NCBI GenBank assembly: GCA_937952285.1
Contig: CALFZE010000015.1
Span: forward strand, 1 to 64,000
Direction of reading: 5' to 3'
Source: UBA2428 sp002343545
GTDB taxonomy: Bacteria; Bdellovibrionota; UBA2428
Length of the DNA stretch: 64,000 bases
Made by a program: the position numbers and the translations under genes. Each line of letters begins with the position of its first letter. Position 1 is the first letter of the stretch. Under the pieces are notes generated by a model, which was not told the origin of the DNA, made no database searches, and saw only the letters and a list, made by a program, of their open reading frames with translations. Shown here piece by piece: positions 42,490-51,218 of this stretch.

Positions 42490-43452
42490 ATGAGGGCCGT
42501 GTTCCTGGGAGTTCTGTTGATGTCATGTGCACACAAGCCGATACGAACCGAAAAATTGGTTCCTGTGGCCGATGGATCAAAAATTTGGGTCAAATCTTCG
42601 GAAGATAGCGATATAGCGCTTCCGACTGCGATCTACCTTCATGGAGGTCCTGGCTATAACTCTTACACGTTTGAGAAAGCAACTTCCGACGTGTTTCGTG
42701 GAAAGATTCGGATCTTGTTCGTCGACCAGAGGGGTGGGGCCGGCCGTTCGGAGCTCTCAGCTGACGCCGATTTGTCTATGCAGTCGATCGTAAAGGATAT
42801 CGAAGAAATTCGACTGACGTTTGGGCTGGAAAAAGTGAATCTCATTGGTCATTCTTTTGGTGGAATCGTCGCACTTGAATACCTGCGCCGTTATCCGAAT
42901 ACATCTGGAAAGATAATTCTGGTTGATATTTCAGCCGACCTGATAGCCGCTTTTAACTATCAAGTTAATAGAGCGTTGGAGGTAGCGCAGGTTGCATTTC
43001 CCCAACATAAAGAAGCTCTTTCGAGAATTACCGCTTCGGGCGAAGCCCCGTCCAAAAAACTTGATTCAGTGTATTCTCTTGTAGGTAGAGTTCCCTTGCA
43101 GAGACAATTGCTTTTCGTATCAGACTTGATACAGGCCAAACAAGAAGCGTGGGACGAAGAGTCTGGTCTGCAAGAGAAAGCCGCGGGCATACCAGGAAAG
43201 CTTTACGCTGGACTCGTTAAGGCCGGATATCTCGATAGCCACCACGAAGAATTGCTACAGAAAGTTCAAGTGCCCGCAGTGCTTTTTGCGGGATCGCAGA
43301 GTCATTGCATCGGACCGGCCAACATTGCCAAGGCCTCGAGAGATTGGGGCATTCCAGTAAAATGGTTTGAACGGAGCGGTCACTTTGTATACGCCGATGA
43401 GCCGGAGAAATTTACTGCTGAAGTCGAGAAATTCTTGCGAGAATATCCCTAA
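42490..43452 (+). CDS. Lipoprotein alpha/beta hydrolase, prolyl iminopeptidase-like
   Basis: 320 residues. Lipobox LMSC (Cys13). HGGPGYNS oxyanion segment, DQRGGAGRS, nucleophile GHSFGG, and late FAGSQSHCIGP and RSGHFV (His) for the acid-base pair. Related to proline iminopeptidases/tricorn-interacting factors. It is unlike its surroundings: AT-rich third codon positions and many codons rare elsewhere in the window, consistent with recent acquisition inside the tRNA-Ser island remnant. Likely periplasmic by lipoprotein anchoring. Confidence 0.88.
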   Translation: MRAVFLGVLLMSCAHKPIRTEKLVPVADGSKIWVKSSEDSDIALPTAIYLHGGPGYNSYTFEKATSDVFRGKIRILFVDQRGGAGRSELSADADLSMQSIVKDIEEIRLTFGLEKVNLIGHSFGGIVALEYLRRYPNTSGKIILVDISADLIAAFNYQVNRALEVAQVAFPQHKEALSRITASGEAPSKKLDSVYSLVGRVPLQRQLLFVSDLIQAKQEAWDEESGLQEKAAGIPGKLYAGLVKAGYLDSHHEELLQKVQVPAVLFAGSQSHCIGPANIAKASRDWGIPVKWFERSGHFVYADEPEKFTAEVEKFLREYP

Positions 43453-43495
43453 TATTTGGGCCTAGGTCTGCGATTTAGACCTGGGATATACGAAA

Positions 43496-43528
43496 CCCCG
43501 AAAGCCATTTCTGACCTTCGGGGCTTTT
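43496..43528 (+). terminator. Intrinsic terminator after the hydrolase gene
   Basis: Stem CCCCGAA (43496-43502) with TTCGGGG (43517-43523), then CTTTT. A second hairpin (AGGTCT / AGACCT) sits 44-20 bp before it. Probably ends the hydrolase message. Confidence 0.7.
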
Positions 43529-43584
43529 GCTGTCAAAAGTCTGAGTTCTGACGGGCAGATTTAGGCCCGTTTTCTAGGGACTAA

Positions 43585-43821
43585 GTCGCTCCACAACTCT
43601 TTGCGCCAACTCTGCAGGATGAAATGAGCTGCATAACAAACTTACTAGCTCGTGGAGAATCGCTAGCACGGGTTATGGCCATCGTTGGGCACTCCGACAT
43701 GGAAACCACCAACGTCTATCTTCGCAAGGCTGGCATTGAGCTTAAAGGCGGCACCGAGAAACTTGGGTATAGAATTCCAAGCGTCACAGGTGCCGAGATT
43801 TTGCAGTTCCAAAGATCCTAA
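43585..43821 (+). pseudogene. Tyrosine recombinase (integrase) C-terminal remnant
   Basis: In frame from just after a stop at 43582: the C-terminal part SCITNLLARGESLARVMAIV, GHSDMETTNVYLR matches the catalytic end of a phage/island integrase (His of GHS, nucleophile Tyr of NVYLR). The preceding residues read TLQDEM instead of the expected H-x-L-R-H, so the catalytic Arg and the rest of the protein are missing. The island's integrase therefore seems to be decayed. It lies near the right end of the tRNA-Ser island remnant. Confidence 0.75.
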
Positions 43822-43927
43822 GTCCGCGACAAAACTTCGCGCTGCTACTTTTTGCTTCTACCCCTAAGCTAGAGAGGGAGGAGGCATTAAGAATTTCAAT
43901 GACTTGATAACGGCAGGAGCAGGGACC

Positions 43928-43941
43928 ATCCCTCTCCGCCA
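43928..43941 (+). other. attR-like degenerate copy of the tRNA-Ser 3' end
   Basis: ATCCCTCTCCGCCA equals the tRNA 3' end (42072-42089) minus 4 bp of the TCTC repeat. With the tRNA as the other border, it defines a unit of about 1.85 kb. Direct support for tRNA-directed integration. Confidence 0.6.
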
Positions 43942-44004
43942 CTCTGAGGCTTCCGTCAAAATATCGCCCCTCAAAGCTCTCTGGATTGGCGATAACCTCA
44001 CTCC

Positions 44005-44551
44005 ATGGCCAAAGACGTTTTGCGCAACCTCGTGAATGGCATCCTGGTTGGCCTGGGTCTCGTGGGGATCCTTCGCCCGGCCGAAGCCTTCGACTGCCGC
44101 CGAGCGATCGCCATCGCGCTTTTCGGCGAACGAACGGTGCTCGCCCGCGAGCTGGCCGAACAAGCCCGCGCGCAGACGATGGCGCAAATTCGCCGGCAAT
44201 TCGAAACCGCGAAGTTTCCGATCAACGGGGGCGGTTCGCCCGACCCACGCGGCGTCGCCCCATCGCCCCCACTTGGGCGAGGATCTTCTGTACGTCGAGG
44301 TCTGGTTTCCCGAATCGGAATTCGCCTTGGATCTGCCGCCCCTGCGGGCTTTGATGAAGAATCTCGATCAAGGTCGAGGGAATCCCCGGGCCAAGCCGGA
44401 AGCCTTCGAAATCGTCCCGGGGGTTTGGGCCGTTCTCAATCACACCGAGACCTCGCGAAGCCGTCTCGATACCGCAGTCTACCGACTTTTCGAAGACGAA
44501 GCCTCGGCCCAAGCTTTTCAGGCTCGGCACACCCCCGCGCAATATCCCTAG
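44005..44551 (+). pseudogene. Frameshifted exported protein of unknown function
   Basis: The first part from the ATG at 44005 (MAKDVLRNLVNGILVGLGLV, signal-like, then RPAEAFDCRRAIAIALFGER) is protein-like up to about 44235. Then the +1 frame continues (HLGEDLLYVEVWFPESEFAL, FEIVPGVWAVLNHTETS, YRLFEDEASAQAFQARH) to a stop at 44551, while the original frame degenerates. An indel near the G5 run at about 44224-44228 or in the next 40 bp would join the two. Either a pseudogene or a sequence error. Function unknown. Confidence 0.6.
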
Positions 44552-44563
44552 GCGACCGCTGGG

Positions 44564-44995
44564 ATGGGTAAGTCAGGGCTCGGGAAGACGCTTCTCATCC
44601 TCTCGACGTTCGCCTTCGTGCAAAGTCCTCTGCTCGTGAACCTGCAGCTCTTGGCCAAGCGGCCCGAGCTCTTGCCGGACTTCAGCTATCACCGACCGCT
44701 CTTCGATCTCGTGACGACGGCGGTCGCGGGCCTTTACCTTATCGGCAAGTGGAAGCATTTCGGCACCGCGCCGTGGTGGCGAGGCTTCGCCGCCATGGCC
44801 CTCGGCTACCTCGCGTTAAAGGGCTTCGGCCTCTACCACGATCACACGGTCTACGTGATCGCGCGCGCGTCGGGGAGCGAAGTCGGCGGCGGGGCCGCGA
44901 TGGCGCACGTGCTCCTGCTGCTCGCGCTGTGCGGCCCCCTTCAGCTCCTCAGCGTGGCCGCTTTTTCCTACGCCCCCAAAGGGAGACCGCGTTAG
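44564..44995 (+). CDS. Small multi-span membrane protein
   Basis: 143 residues with probably four membrane helices (LLILSTFAFVQSPLLVNLQL; DLVTTAVAGLYLIG; GFAAMALGYLALKGFGLY; MAHVLLLLALCGPLQLLSVA). No family recognised. It starts 12 bp after the frameshifted exported gene, so it may share its transcript. The basic tail (APKGRPR) should be cytoplasmic. Confidence 0.6.
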   Translation: MGKSGLGKTLLILSTFAFVQSPLLVNLQLLAKRPELLPDFSYHRPLFDLVTTAVAGLYLIGKWKHFGTAPWWRGFAAMALGYLALKGFGLYHDHTVYVIARASGSEVGGGAAMAHVLLLLALCGPLQLLSVAAFSYAPKGRPR

Positions 44996-45032
44996 GGGAC
45001 TGGATCTCCGCGAGCCGCACGTGCTACGACCG

Positions 45033-45061
45033 AAGAGAGCCCCGAGATCCGGGGTTCTCTT
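45033..45061 (+). terminator. 12-bp hairpin between the membrane-protein gene and the next
   Basis: AAGAGAGCCCCG (45033-45044) pairs with CGGGGTTCTCTT (45050-45061), one G:U pair, loop AGATC. It ends a few bases before the ribosome site of the gene at 45072, so it may act as a terminator or as an attenuator that hides that site. Confidence 0.6.
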
Positions 45062-45071
45062 GGGAGGATCC

Positions 45072-45422
45072 ATGAAGTTTTTCGCGCTCGCTTTGACCAC
45101 CCTCTTCACGAGCTTCGGCGCTTTCGCCGCGGACTTTCCGCGTGTGCAAGATCCGACCGTCGTCACTTGCGACGAACTCAACGAGCACTTGGCCGCCGAA
45201 AAGGGCCTCGTGTTGGGCCACTGCCAAAGCGACGTCGTCGTTTCGAAGCAAGTCGCGGGCGCCCTGAAAGCCGACAAGGCTTGCCCCGCCGTACGCGGCG
45301 GCATCGCCAGCTACCAAGCTTTCTACACGCAAAGCAAAGACGTCCTGAAGTGCACCTTGGGCATGAAGTGCGTCTACTCCGTCCGCAATCCCCCCGTCCC
45401 GAGAGACCCGCCGGGTTTCTAG
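45072..45422 (+). CDS. Small exported Cys-containing protein of unknown function
   Basis: 116 residues from the Met at 45072 with signal peptide (MKFFALALTTLFTSFGAFA) and a GGAGG site. Five cysteines in the mature part (VVTCDEL; GHCQSD; KACPAV; LKCTLGMKC) suggest disulfides. No family recognised. Its stop is immediately followed by a TTG-start acetyltransferase gene. Confidence 0.55.
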   Translation: MKFFALALTTLFTSFGAFAADFPRVQDPTVVTCDELNEHLAAEKGLVLGHCQSDVVVSKQVAGALKADKACPAVRGGIASYQAFYTQSKDVLKCTLGMKCVYSVRNPPVPRDPPGF

Positions 45423-46310
45423 TTGTCGACGAACGACATCAAGATCGCGCCCGCGAAAGAAGCCGATCTCTCGGGGGCGGAGGCGCTCTTTCGGGATCGC
45501 TTCGGCGACGAAGCGGCCGTGCCGCCGTTTTCGGAAGCGGACACCTTCTTCGTCGCCAAATACGACGAACAAATCGTCGGGGCCGGCGCTTTGTTCACGA
45601 GTTTTTTGCACCGAGAGATCCCGAGGGTCGCCATCGCCGTCCGGGAAAAGTTCCAAAGACGGGGCATCGGGCGGGATCTTCACCGGGCACTGACTAAACG
45701 CACCGAAGGAACGCCGGGTTTTGACGGCGCTTGTTTTGACGACGATGCCGATGCCATCGGTTTTCTTTCGCGTTTGGGTTACCGGCCCTCCCTCGATTGT
45801 TTTATTCCCGTCGTCGATACGGCCGCCGGCGTGAGCGATGGCGCCTTACCCACGGGCATCGAAATCGCTTCGTTCGCCTCGGCCGCCAACCCGATCGAGA
45901 GAAAATCGAGCCTGGACTTTCTCGTCGCGAGTTACATCCGCACTCACCACTGGAGCCCCGTTGCGATCGGCCCCAACGACCCGCTTTGGGAGAAGATCGC
46001 TTTCCGCGGACTCCGCGACGACTTCAGCCTCGTCGCCCGACGCGACGGCAAAATCGTGGGTGCCTCGACGGCTCACGTCGAAGAGAAGGCGCTTCAGATC
46101 CGCTGGGTCTTCGCCCCCTTCCCCGACGCTTCCCAAGAATTGGAAATCCTGAAAGGCCTCGTCGGCGCTCAGCTTGCGCGGGCGCACGAGTCGGGACTCG
46201 AAACGGCGACCTTCGAATGCGACTCCACGGACCCCGTCCTGTTCCAGATTCCGAGGCATTTGAAAGTCCTGAGCGCCAAAACCTGGCGGCGCTTCCGCTA
46301 CGCCCCCTAG
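45423..46310 (+). CDS. GNAT acetyltransferase-like protein with two GNAT units
   Basis: 295 residues from a TTG directly after the previous stop. The first unit (1-135) has the acetyl-CoA site pattern AIAVREKFQRRGIGRDLHRA (Q/R-x-x-G-x-G) and FLSRLGYRP; a second, less regular GNAT-like unit (about 150-295) has SLVARRDGKIVGASTAHVEE. Probably N-acetyltransferase of an unknown small molecule or protein. Cytoplasmic. Confidence 0.7.
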   Translation: MSTNDIKIAPAKEADLSGAEALFRDRFGDEAAVPPFSEADTFFVAKYDEQIVGAGALFTSFLHREIPRVAIAVREKFQRRGIGRDLHRALTKRTEGTPGFDGACFDDDADAIGFLSRLGYRPSLDCFIPVVDTAAGVSDGALPTGIEIASFASAANPIERKSSLDFLVASYIRTHHWSPVAIGPNDPLWEKIAFRGLRDDFSLVARRDGKIVGASTAHVEEKALQIRWVFAPFPDASQELEILKGLVGAQLARAHESGLETATFECDSTDPVLFQIPRHLKVLSAKTWRRFRYAP

Positions 46311-46353
46311 ACGACGCCTTGCGCTTCGCCACGGGGAGATCCAGAATGGCGGG

Positions 46354-46743
46354 ATGCTCGAAGGAAGTTGCCACTGCGGCTCGGTCACGTGGAGCTACGA
46401 ACCCAAGATCGACGGCGTCACGGCCTGTAATTGCACGCTCTGCCGCCGCTACGGCGCGCTTTGGGCCTACGGCCACCTGGGCGAAGGCATCGAGGTCTCG
46501 GGAGCGACGAACGCGTACGCGCGCAAGATCAACGCCTATCACTTCTGCCGCAGCTGCGGCGGCATCGCGTACTACCTCGCCCACGCCCCGAACGCCGAGG
46601 GCCGTCGTCGCATCGCCGTGAACCTGCGCCTCGTTTCGGATCCGGGCGCCATCGCGGGCCTGCCGATCGACCATTTCGACGGACTCGACAAGTTCGACGA
46701 TCTCCCCCGCGACGGACGTTGCGTGAAGGACCTTTGGTTTTAG
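46354..46743 (+). CDS. GFA-family (CENP-V/Gfa) zinc protein
   Basis: 129 residues. Zn-binding cysteines of the Gfa fold: CHCG (6-9), CNCTLC around 25, and FCRSCGG around 65. The family includes glutathione-dependent formaldehyde-activating enzyme and many relatives of unknown role. Small cytoplasmic protein. Precedes a Cys-rich exported gene by 2 bp. Confidence 0.85.
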   Translation: MLEGSCHCGSVTWSYEPKIDGVTACNCTLCRRYGALWAYGHLGEGIEVSGATNAYARKINAYHFCRSCGGIAYYLAHAPNAEGRRRIAVNLRLVSDPGAIAGLPIDHFDGLDKFDDLPRDGRCVKDLWF

Positions 46744-46745
46744 CG

Positions 46746-47075
46746 ATGAGAACGCTGGGATTGCTCGCGTTTGTCCTTTGCTCCTCGTCCGCGCTCGCGG
46801 CGCCGACGCGCGGAAAAGCGAAGCCGGGAGCCTCGGCGGACGCCCCCGCCTGCGCCACCCTCGGCCAGGGGCTGGTCCCCGCGGGCGGCGGGCCCCCCGG
46901 CTCGACGGGCTTCGCGAACGAATGCTGCGCGGGGCTCAAGCACGTCGAAGCCAAGGACGCCTGCGGCGAAGCCTACGGCGGCTACGCCGGGCAATGCCTC
47001 GCGTGCGGCGACCAGAAGTGCGATCGGCAGTTCGAGAACGCCTGCAACTGCCCGACGGACTGCCGAAAGCCCTAA
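46746..47075 (+). CDS. Small Cys-rich exported protein
   Basis: 109 residues from the Met at 46746 with a signal peptide (LGLLAFVLCSSSALA). The mature part has ten cysteines in a knotted pattern (ACATLG; NECCAG; DACGE; QCLACGDQKC; NACNCPTDC). Such C-rich repeats occur in metal-binding or disulfide-knot proteins; no family recognised. Likely co-transcribed with the GFA-family gene. Confidence 0.6.
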   Translation: MRTLGLLAFVLCSSSALAAPTRGKAKPGASADAPACATLGQGLVPAGGGPPGSTGFANECCAGLKHVEAKDACGEAYGGYAGQCLACGDQKCDRQFENACNCPTDCRKP

Positions 47076-47078
47076 GCG

Positions 47079-48140
47079 CTAGAGCTCCGGCCGGTAGATC
47101 CCGTCGGAAACGCGCTCGTAGCGAACGAGCGGGGAGCGCACGTCGATGCTCGCGGGAAAACTCGAAAGGGGCATCGCGAGGCCGTCCGCGCCCCGTACGA
47201 CGCTCATCTGGATCGTGCCATCATCCCTGAAGTTGAGAATCGCGAAACCGCGCGGAGAGACGCGCGCTTGGCCGTAGAGCTTGCGGGGAGAATGCGCGCA
47301 GGGGAGCGAAAGAATCTTGAGCTCGCGTCCGTCGGACTTGCGAACGAGGCGACCCGGGTAGGGCGCGTGCGAGTGGCCCGCGACCAGCAGGTCTACCCGC
47401 GCGTCCATGAGCAGGTCCACGAGGCCGTCCGGACGACCGACCTGTTCGCGGTCGAGCACGGCCGAGTACTTGGACCCGACGCTGGGATCGAGGACCGGGT
47501 ACGGCGGCACGTGACCGTAGACGACGCGAAAGCGGGCGGCGCGGGCGAGGGGCGAATTCAGCAGGCCTTTCAGCCAAGCCTTTTGCCGCTCGCCTTCCGA
47601 GAGACGATGGGTGCGGGTGCTGCGAAGCACGACGAACAAGGCGTCGCGAACGCGGTAGGCCCAGTAATAAGGGTAGCGATCCTCGACGCCCGGTACGCGC
47701 AGCCGCTCGACGCCGAGCGCGGGCTCCCGCTCGTTCCAGAATCTCTCGAAACCCGCGTTCTCGAGCCGAAAGGTTTCGCGGCTCGCGGCCGTCACGTCGG
47801 GCGCGTCGTGGTTGCCCGGTGCGACCGCCACGCTCGCGAGCTTCCTCAGAGGAAGGAAGAAGCGCCTTTCGAACTCGAGCCACATTCTCGAGACGACCCC
47901 GGCGTAGTCGTTCCCGCGAAAACGCAGGCACTCCCCGTGGACGAGGTCGCCGGGCAGGAAAACGTGATCGAAGGGAGCCTCATTCAAGAGACTCCGCAGA
48001 ACCCCCAAAGAAGTCGACGGGTAGTTCGGCTGGCATTCCGTGCCGTTCAAGTCCGATAAAACCCCCACCCTCAGATCGGCACGGGAAGCCGCCACGGGGA
48101 GGATCAGCGAGAGCAATAAAGAGCGTCGGAGCGTTCCCAT
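47079..48140 (-). CDS. Exported calcineurin-like metallophosphoesterase
   Basis: 353 residues from the Met at 48140 (signal peptide RRSLLLSLILPVAASRA). Metal-binding motifs in order: GVLSDLNG (Asp; a GDxH-like start that is D-L-N here), GDLVHG, GNHDAP, YGHVPPY, and GHSHAP. Periplasmic phosphatase or phosphodiesterase; substrate unknown. The usual D-x-H of the first motif has Asn for His, a change also seen in some active homologues. An in-frame upstream ATG at 48161 would lengthen it by 7 residues. Confidence 0.85.
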   Translation of the reverse strand: MGTLRRSLLLSLILPVAASRADLRVGVLSDLNGTECQPNYPSTSLGVLRSLLNEAPFDHVFLPGDLVHGECLRFRGNDYAGVVSRMWLEFERRFFLPLRKLASVAVAPGNHDAPDVTAASRETFRLENAGFERFWNEREPALGVERLRVPGVEDRYPYYWAYRVRDALFVVLRSTRTHRLSEGERQKAWLKGLLNSPLARAARFRVVYGHVPPYPVLDPSVGSKYSAVLDREQVGRPDGLVDLLMDARVDLLVAGHSHAPYPGRLVRKSDGRELKILSLPCAHSPRKLYGQARVSPRGFAILNFRDDGTIQMSVVRGADGLAMPLSSFPASIDVRSPLVRYERVSDGIYRPEL

Positions 48141-48273
48141 CGGGGTCCACATTAAAGGCAAATCCTTGATCTCACATCCCCCTTGGCGGAATCACGAAGA
48201 TCCGGGCCCGGTCGCGGCCTTTCGATCGCGAAAGGAATTGATCCGGCCTTGCCGTTCGCATATCGCCGAACGC

Positions 48274-50181
48274 ATGTCGAAGCCCCTTCTCCTTTCCCTC
48301 TCCCTTTTGTTGTCGACCGGCCTCGCCCACGCGGACGAAGCGGGCAAACCCGTCGTCACCCCCGTGGCGTGCAACGATGCCTTTTCGTCGGTCGACGCGC
48401 TTTGCAAGCTCTTCCAGCAGTTCGGTTCGGCGGTGGGCTGCAAGGTCACCGCGAACAACTGCGTGAAGGGCACGCAGGAGCTCTACCTCGGCGCGCACCT
48501 TGGCGGCGGTAACGCGAGCACGATGTGGAACGGTCTCGGCGGCTACGCCATCCCCCACACCGCGGCGAATCTTTGCCTCCTCCGCGACATGAAGGACGCC
48601 CCCATCGTCTCGAAGGCCGTCGCGTCCACCGCGCTCGGCAACGTCGCCATGGAACAGACCGTCCAGTTCGCTTCTTTCGATCCGAAGACGCTCAGCTGGT
48701 CGGGCTACCACCGCGGTCGCGCTTGCGTCCCGGCCATCGGCTGCCTCGACGTCTTCACGCAGAAGATCACGGCCCGCGCCGTCAAGTCGAACGCCCCGGG
48801 CGCGAAAGCGGGAGCCTTCGAGATCGTCTCGGTTCACGGCCTCGACGTGAGCGCCGACGGCCTAAGCCAAGGCTTCGCCGTCGAGATCCCCACCCTCAGC
48901 GTCGTCACTCCCTACGGCGTCGTTTCGGCCAAGCCGGGCTTCGGGATCGCGCGCGCGATGGGCTTCAGCCTCGCTCCCTACGCGAACGGCAACTACCGAT
49001 CGCTCGTGACGGGTCCGTGGGGCAAGGCGAAGGTCGCCGAAGTCTACGGCCGCACCCCCGGCCTCAAAGTCAGCCAGCTCAACCCGACCTACCTCGCGAC
49101 GGGCGGAAGCTGGATCGACAACCGGACCATCGGCTTCCAGTCGCAAGTCGGCTTCGGCTCCCGCGACGTGAACCCCAAGCACGCCGTCTGGGCCCCGGCC
49201 GCCGGCGACTACCCCGCGCGTCCCGACGAAGTCTCGGGCCCCGCGCGCTCGGGCGCCGAGAAGACCCCGAACGCCTCGATGGGCGCCGAGGTCAACATCA
49301 AGTACTCGCCCGTGGAACTCCTGCCCGAGGTCATCCGCGACAACCCCTTCGTGAAGATCAACTTCTCGATCTTCGCGAAGCCCCTCGTGCAAACGGGCTT
49401 CTCCTCGCAGTTCAACATCCTGAACTACGAGATCGCGAAGGGCGATAAGCTCGTCGCGCCCGCGGGCCCCATCGACTACCGCGTGACGAGCATGGACCAA
49501 TACAAGGGCATCAAGATCGCCGCGGCTTCGTCGTCGGTCGCGCGCGTCGCCCTCGAGGCGGGCGTCGACCTGGATCTGCGCCTGGTCGTTCCCTTGCCGT
49601 GGCCGCTCGACGACATCGACGTGACCCTTATCAACGTCCACCCGCGCACGACCCTGCTCGAAAGCGTCGTCGACGGCCAGGGCCAAGGAAACCGCTCGGC
49701 CTCCGCGACTTCGCAGGCTTCGCTCGCGGGCCACAACATGAACGGCGAGTGGTTCCAGAGCTACCAACGCCTGAACGGTGGCGCCGCCGCTTCGGGCCGC
49801 AAGCAGGTCGAGCAGTGCCTGGCCTCGCCGGCCGCGAGCGCACCCGCGCCGGCCGCGCCGAGCTACCAGCCCGGCAAGCCCGAAGACCTCCTCAAGATCG
49901 TGAAGTATCCCTGCAACATCTGCGTGGGCACGGAAGGCTTCAGCTACCAGGACGAGAACAACGTCACGCACAAGATCCCCAGATTCCTGAGCTGGCTTTT
50001 CCAGGCTTCGCAGCAGAACCGCCCGGCGGGGGCTCGCTGGAGCTGCACGCGCGTCTCGCAGTCGGGTTGCCACGACATGTGCCACTACGACACGAACACG
50101 AACAAGCTCACGGTCGAGCAAACCGCCGTCGAGATGATCGCGGCCGGTACGGCCCGCAACATGCCGGCCCGCTGCCGTTAA
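48274..50181 (+). CDS. Large exported protein of unknown function
   Basis: 635 residues from the Met at 48274 with signal peptide (PLLLSLSLLLSTGLAHA). Beta-rich body with many short Gly turns. Cysteines at ACNDAF, LCKLF, VGCKV, NNCVKG near the N-terminus, and a Cys-rich tail (YPCNICVG; WSCTRVSQSGCHDMCHYD; PARCR). No family recognised. A Pro/Ala linker (about 545-555) sets off a C-terminal small domain. Its size and Cys pattern suggest a surface or secreted adhesin- or enzyme-like protein, but this is inference only. Confidence 0.6.
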   Translation: MSKPLLLSLSLLLSTGLAHADEAGKPVVTPVACNDAFSSVDALCKLFQQFGSAVGCKVTANNCVKGTQELYLGAHLGGGNASTMWNGLGGYAIPHTAANLCLLRDMKDAPIVSKAVASTALGNVAMEQTVQFASFDPKTLSWSGYHRGRACVPAIGCLDVFTQKITARAVKSNAPGAKAGAFEIVSVHGLDVSADGLSQGFAVEIPTLSVVTPYGVVSAKPGFGIARAMGFSLAPYANGNYRSLVTGPWGKAKVAEVYGRTPGLKVSQLNPTYLATGGSWIDNRTIGFQSQVGFGSRDVNPKHAVWAPAAGDYPARPDEVSGPARSGAEKTPNASMGAEVNIKYSPVELLPEVIRDNPFVKINFSIFAKPLVQTGFSSQFNILNYEIAKGDKLVAPAGPIDYRVTSMDQYKGIKIAAASSSVARVALEAGVDLDLRLVVPLPWPLDDIDVTLINVHPRTTLLESVVDGQGQGNRSASATSQASLAGHNMNGEWFQSYQRLNGGAAASGRKQVEQCLASPAASAPAPAAPSYQPGKPEDLLKIVKYPCNICVGTEGFSYQDENNVTHKIPRFLSWLFQASQQNRPAGARWSCTRVSQSGCHDMCHYDTNTNKLTVEQTAVEMIAAGTARNMPARCR

Positions 50182-50315
50182 GCTTCGGACCGCGGCGGTC
50201 GAAACGCCACGGAAAAAAGGGACGCGTGTTGAGAGTTGTCCCCTCGCTTGTTTTTCTTCGATTTGGGATCGAATTTTCTTTAGACTGGCCGCCTTAACCG
50301 AGAAAGGCGGTCACC

Positions 50316-51206
50316 ATGAACAAATTCTTCCCTCTCTTCTTCTCCGTCGTGACGACGCTCTCGGTCGGTGCTGAGCCTCCGGCCGTCCCCGAGGAAGCGG
50401 ATACGATACGGGAATCCGCCCCTACGACCGTTCCGGAGAACCTCGACAAGATTTTGGAGGCCGAGATCGCGGCCCGCGTGAAGAACGACCGCGCGGCCGA
50501 AGTCCAGGCCGCGAAGGATCGCGGCGAGACCGCGCCTCCGCCGGCTCCCGCCTATTTCTTCGTTCCCTTCGCGTACCAAAGCCGCAAGAATCCGGCGTCG
50601 GATTCCCATACTTTCGCGAGCTTCGTCGCGGTCGAGACGAACGGCAAGCAGCATTGGGCCACGATCAGTTGGCTCCCCGCGGATTTCAACGAGCCCCTGC
50701 CGGAGTCGACCCCCGAAGCGCCGCTCAAGAAGGGCATCTGCGTCGGCTTCCGAGATTTGCTCACGGCCGCCGCCCGCGAAGTCCTCGGCAATCCCTGCGA
50801 GCCGGTGCCCGCCAAGAACTACCAAGATCTTCGCACGAGCCTGGCGTGGGCTCGCGAGTACAATCGACAGCTCGCCATCTGGGGCCCCTACCGCGTGAAG
50901 GAAGAGCTCTACGCCTTGGGCATGGAGCGGGTGCGCCAGCTGGCCGAAGGCCGGCTGCTTTATCTCGCGGACGACCGCAAGACGCGCTCGCCGCGCGAGA
51001 CGACCGCGATGAACTGCATGAGCGCGGTCGGCGATTTGCCCGGCACCTTTGACCGGGGCCGAAACATCGCGCCCTACGGAATCTGGGGCATCAAAGGAAC
51101 GCAGAACGTGCTCGCGCACTACCTCGCGAACCTGAGCGGCGGATTCCTCGACCCCATCCGGCCGAAGGAGTACCGGCTCTACGCCGGCGACTCCCGCGCG
51201 CCTTAA
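50316..51206 (+). CDS. Exported protein with candidate Cys/His catalytic residues
   Basis: 296 residues with signal peptide (FFPLFFSVVTTLSVGA). After a helical charged linker (about 30-75) it reads YQSRKNPASDSHTFASFV and, later, TTAMNCMSAVGDL followed by YGIWGIKGTQNVLAHYL. The SH-TFASFV and NCMSAV pair resembles arrangements seen in papain-like or transglutaminase-like folds, with His97-like and Cys about 235 as candidates. This is pattern-based; no family is recognised. Confidence 0.5.
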   Translation: MNKFFPLFFSVVTTLSVGAEPPAVPEEADTIRESAPTTVPENLDKILEAEIAARVKNDRAAEVQAAKDRGETAPPPAPAYFFVPFAYQSRKNPASDSHTFASFVAVETNGKQHWATISWLPADFNEPLPESTPEAPLKKGICVGFRDLLTAAAREVLGNPCEPVPAKNYQDLRTSLAWAREYNRQLAIWGPYRVKEELYALGMERVRQLAEGRLLYLADDRKTRSPRETTAMNCMSAVGDLPGTFDRGRNIAPYGIWGIKGTQNVLAHYLANLSGGFLDPIRPKEYRLYAGDSRAP

Positions 51207-51218
51207 CGACCAGGTTCC

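Noticed and set aside
50188..50200. Short inverted repeat GACCGCGGCGGTC after the gene ending at 50181
   Set aside because: Only a 5-bp stem with a 3-nt centre and no T-run; not convincing as a terminator.
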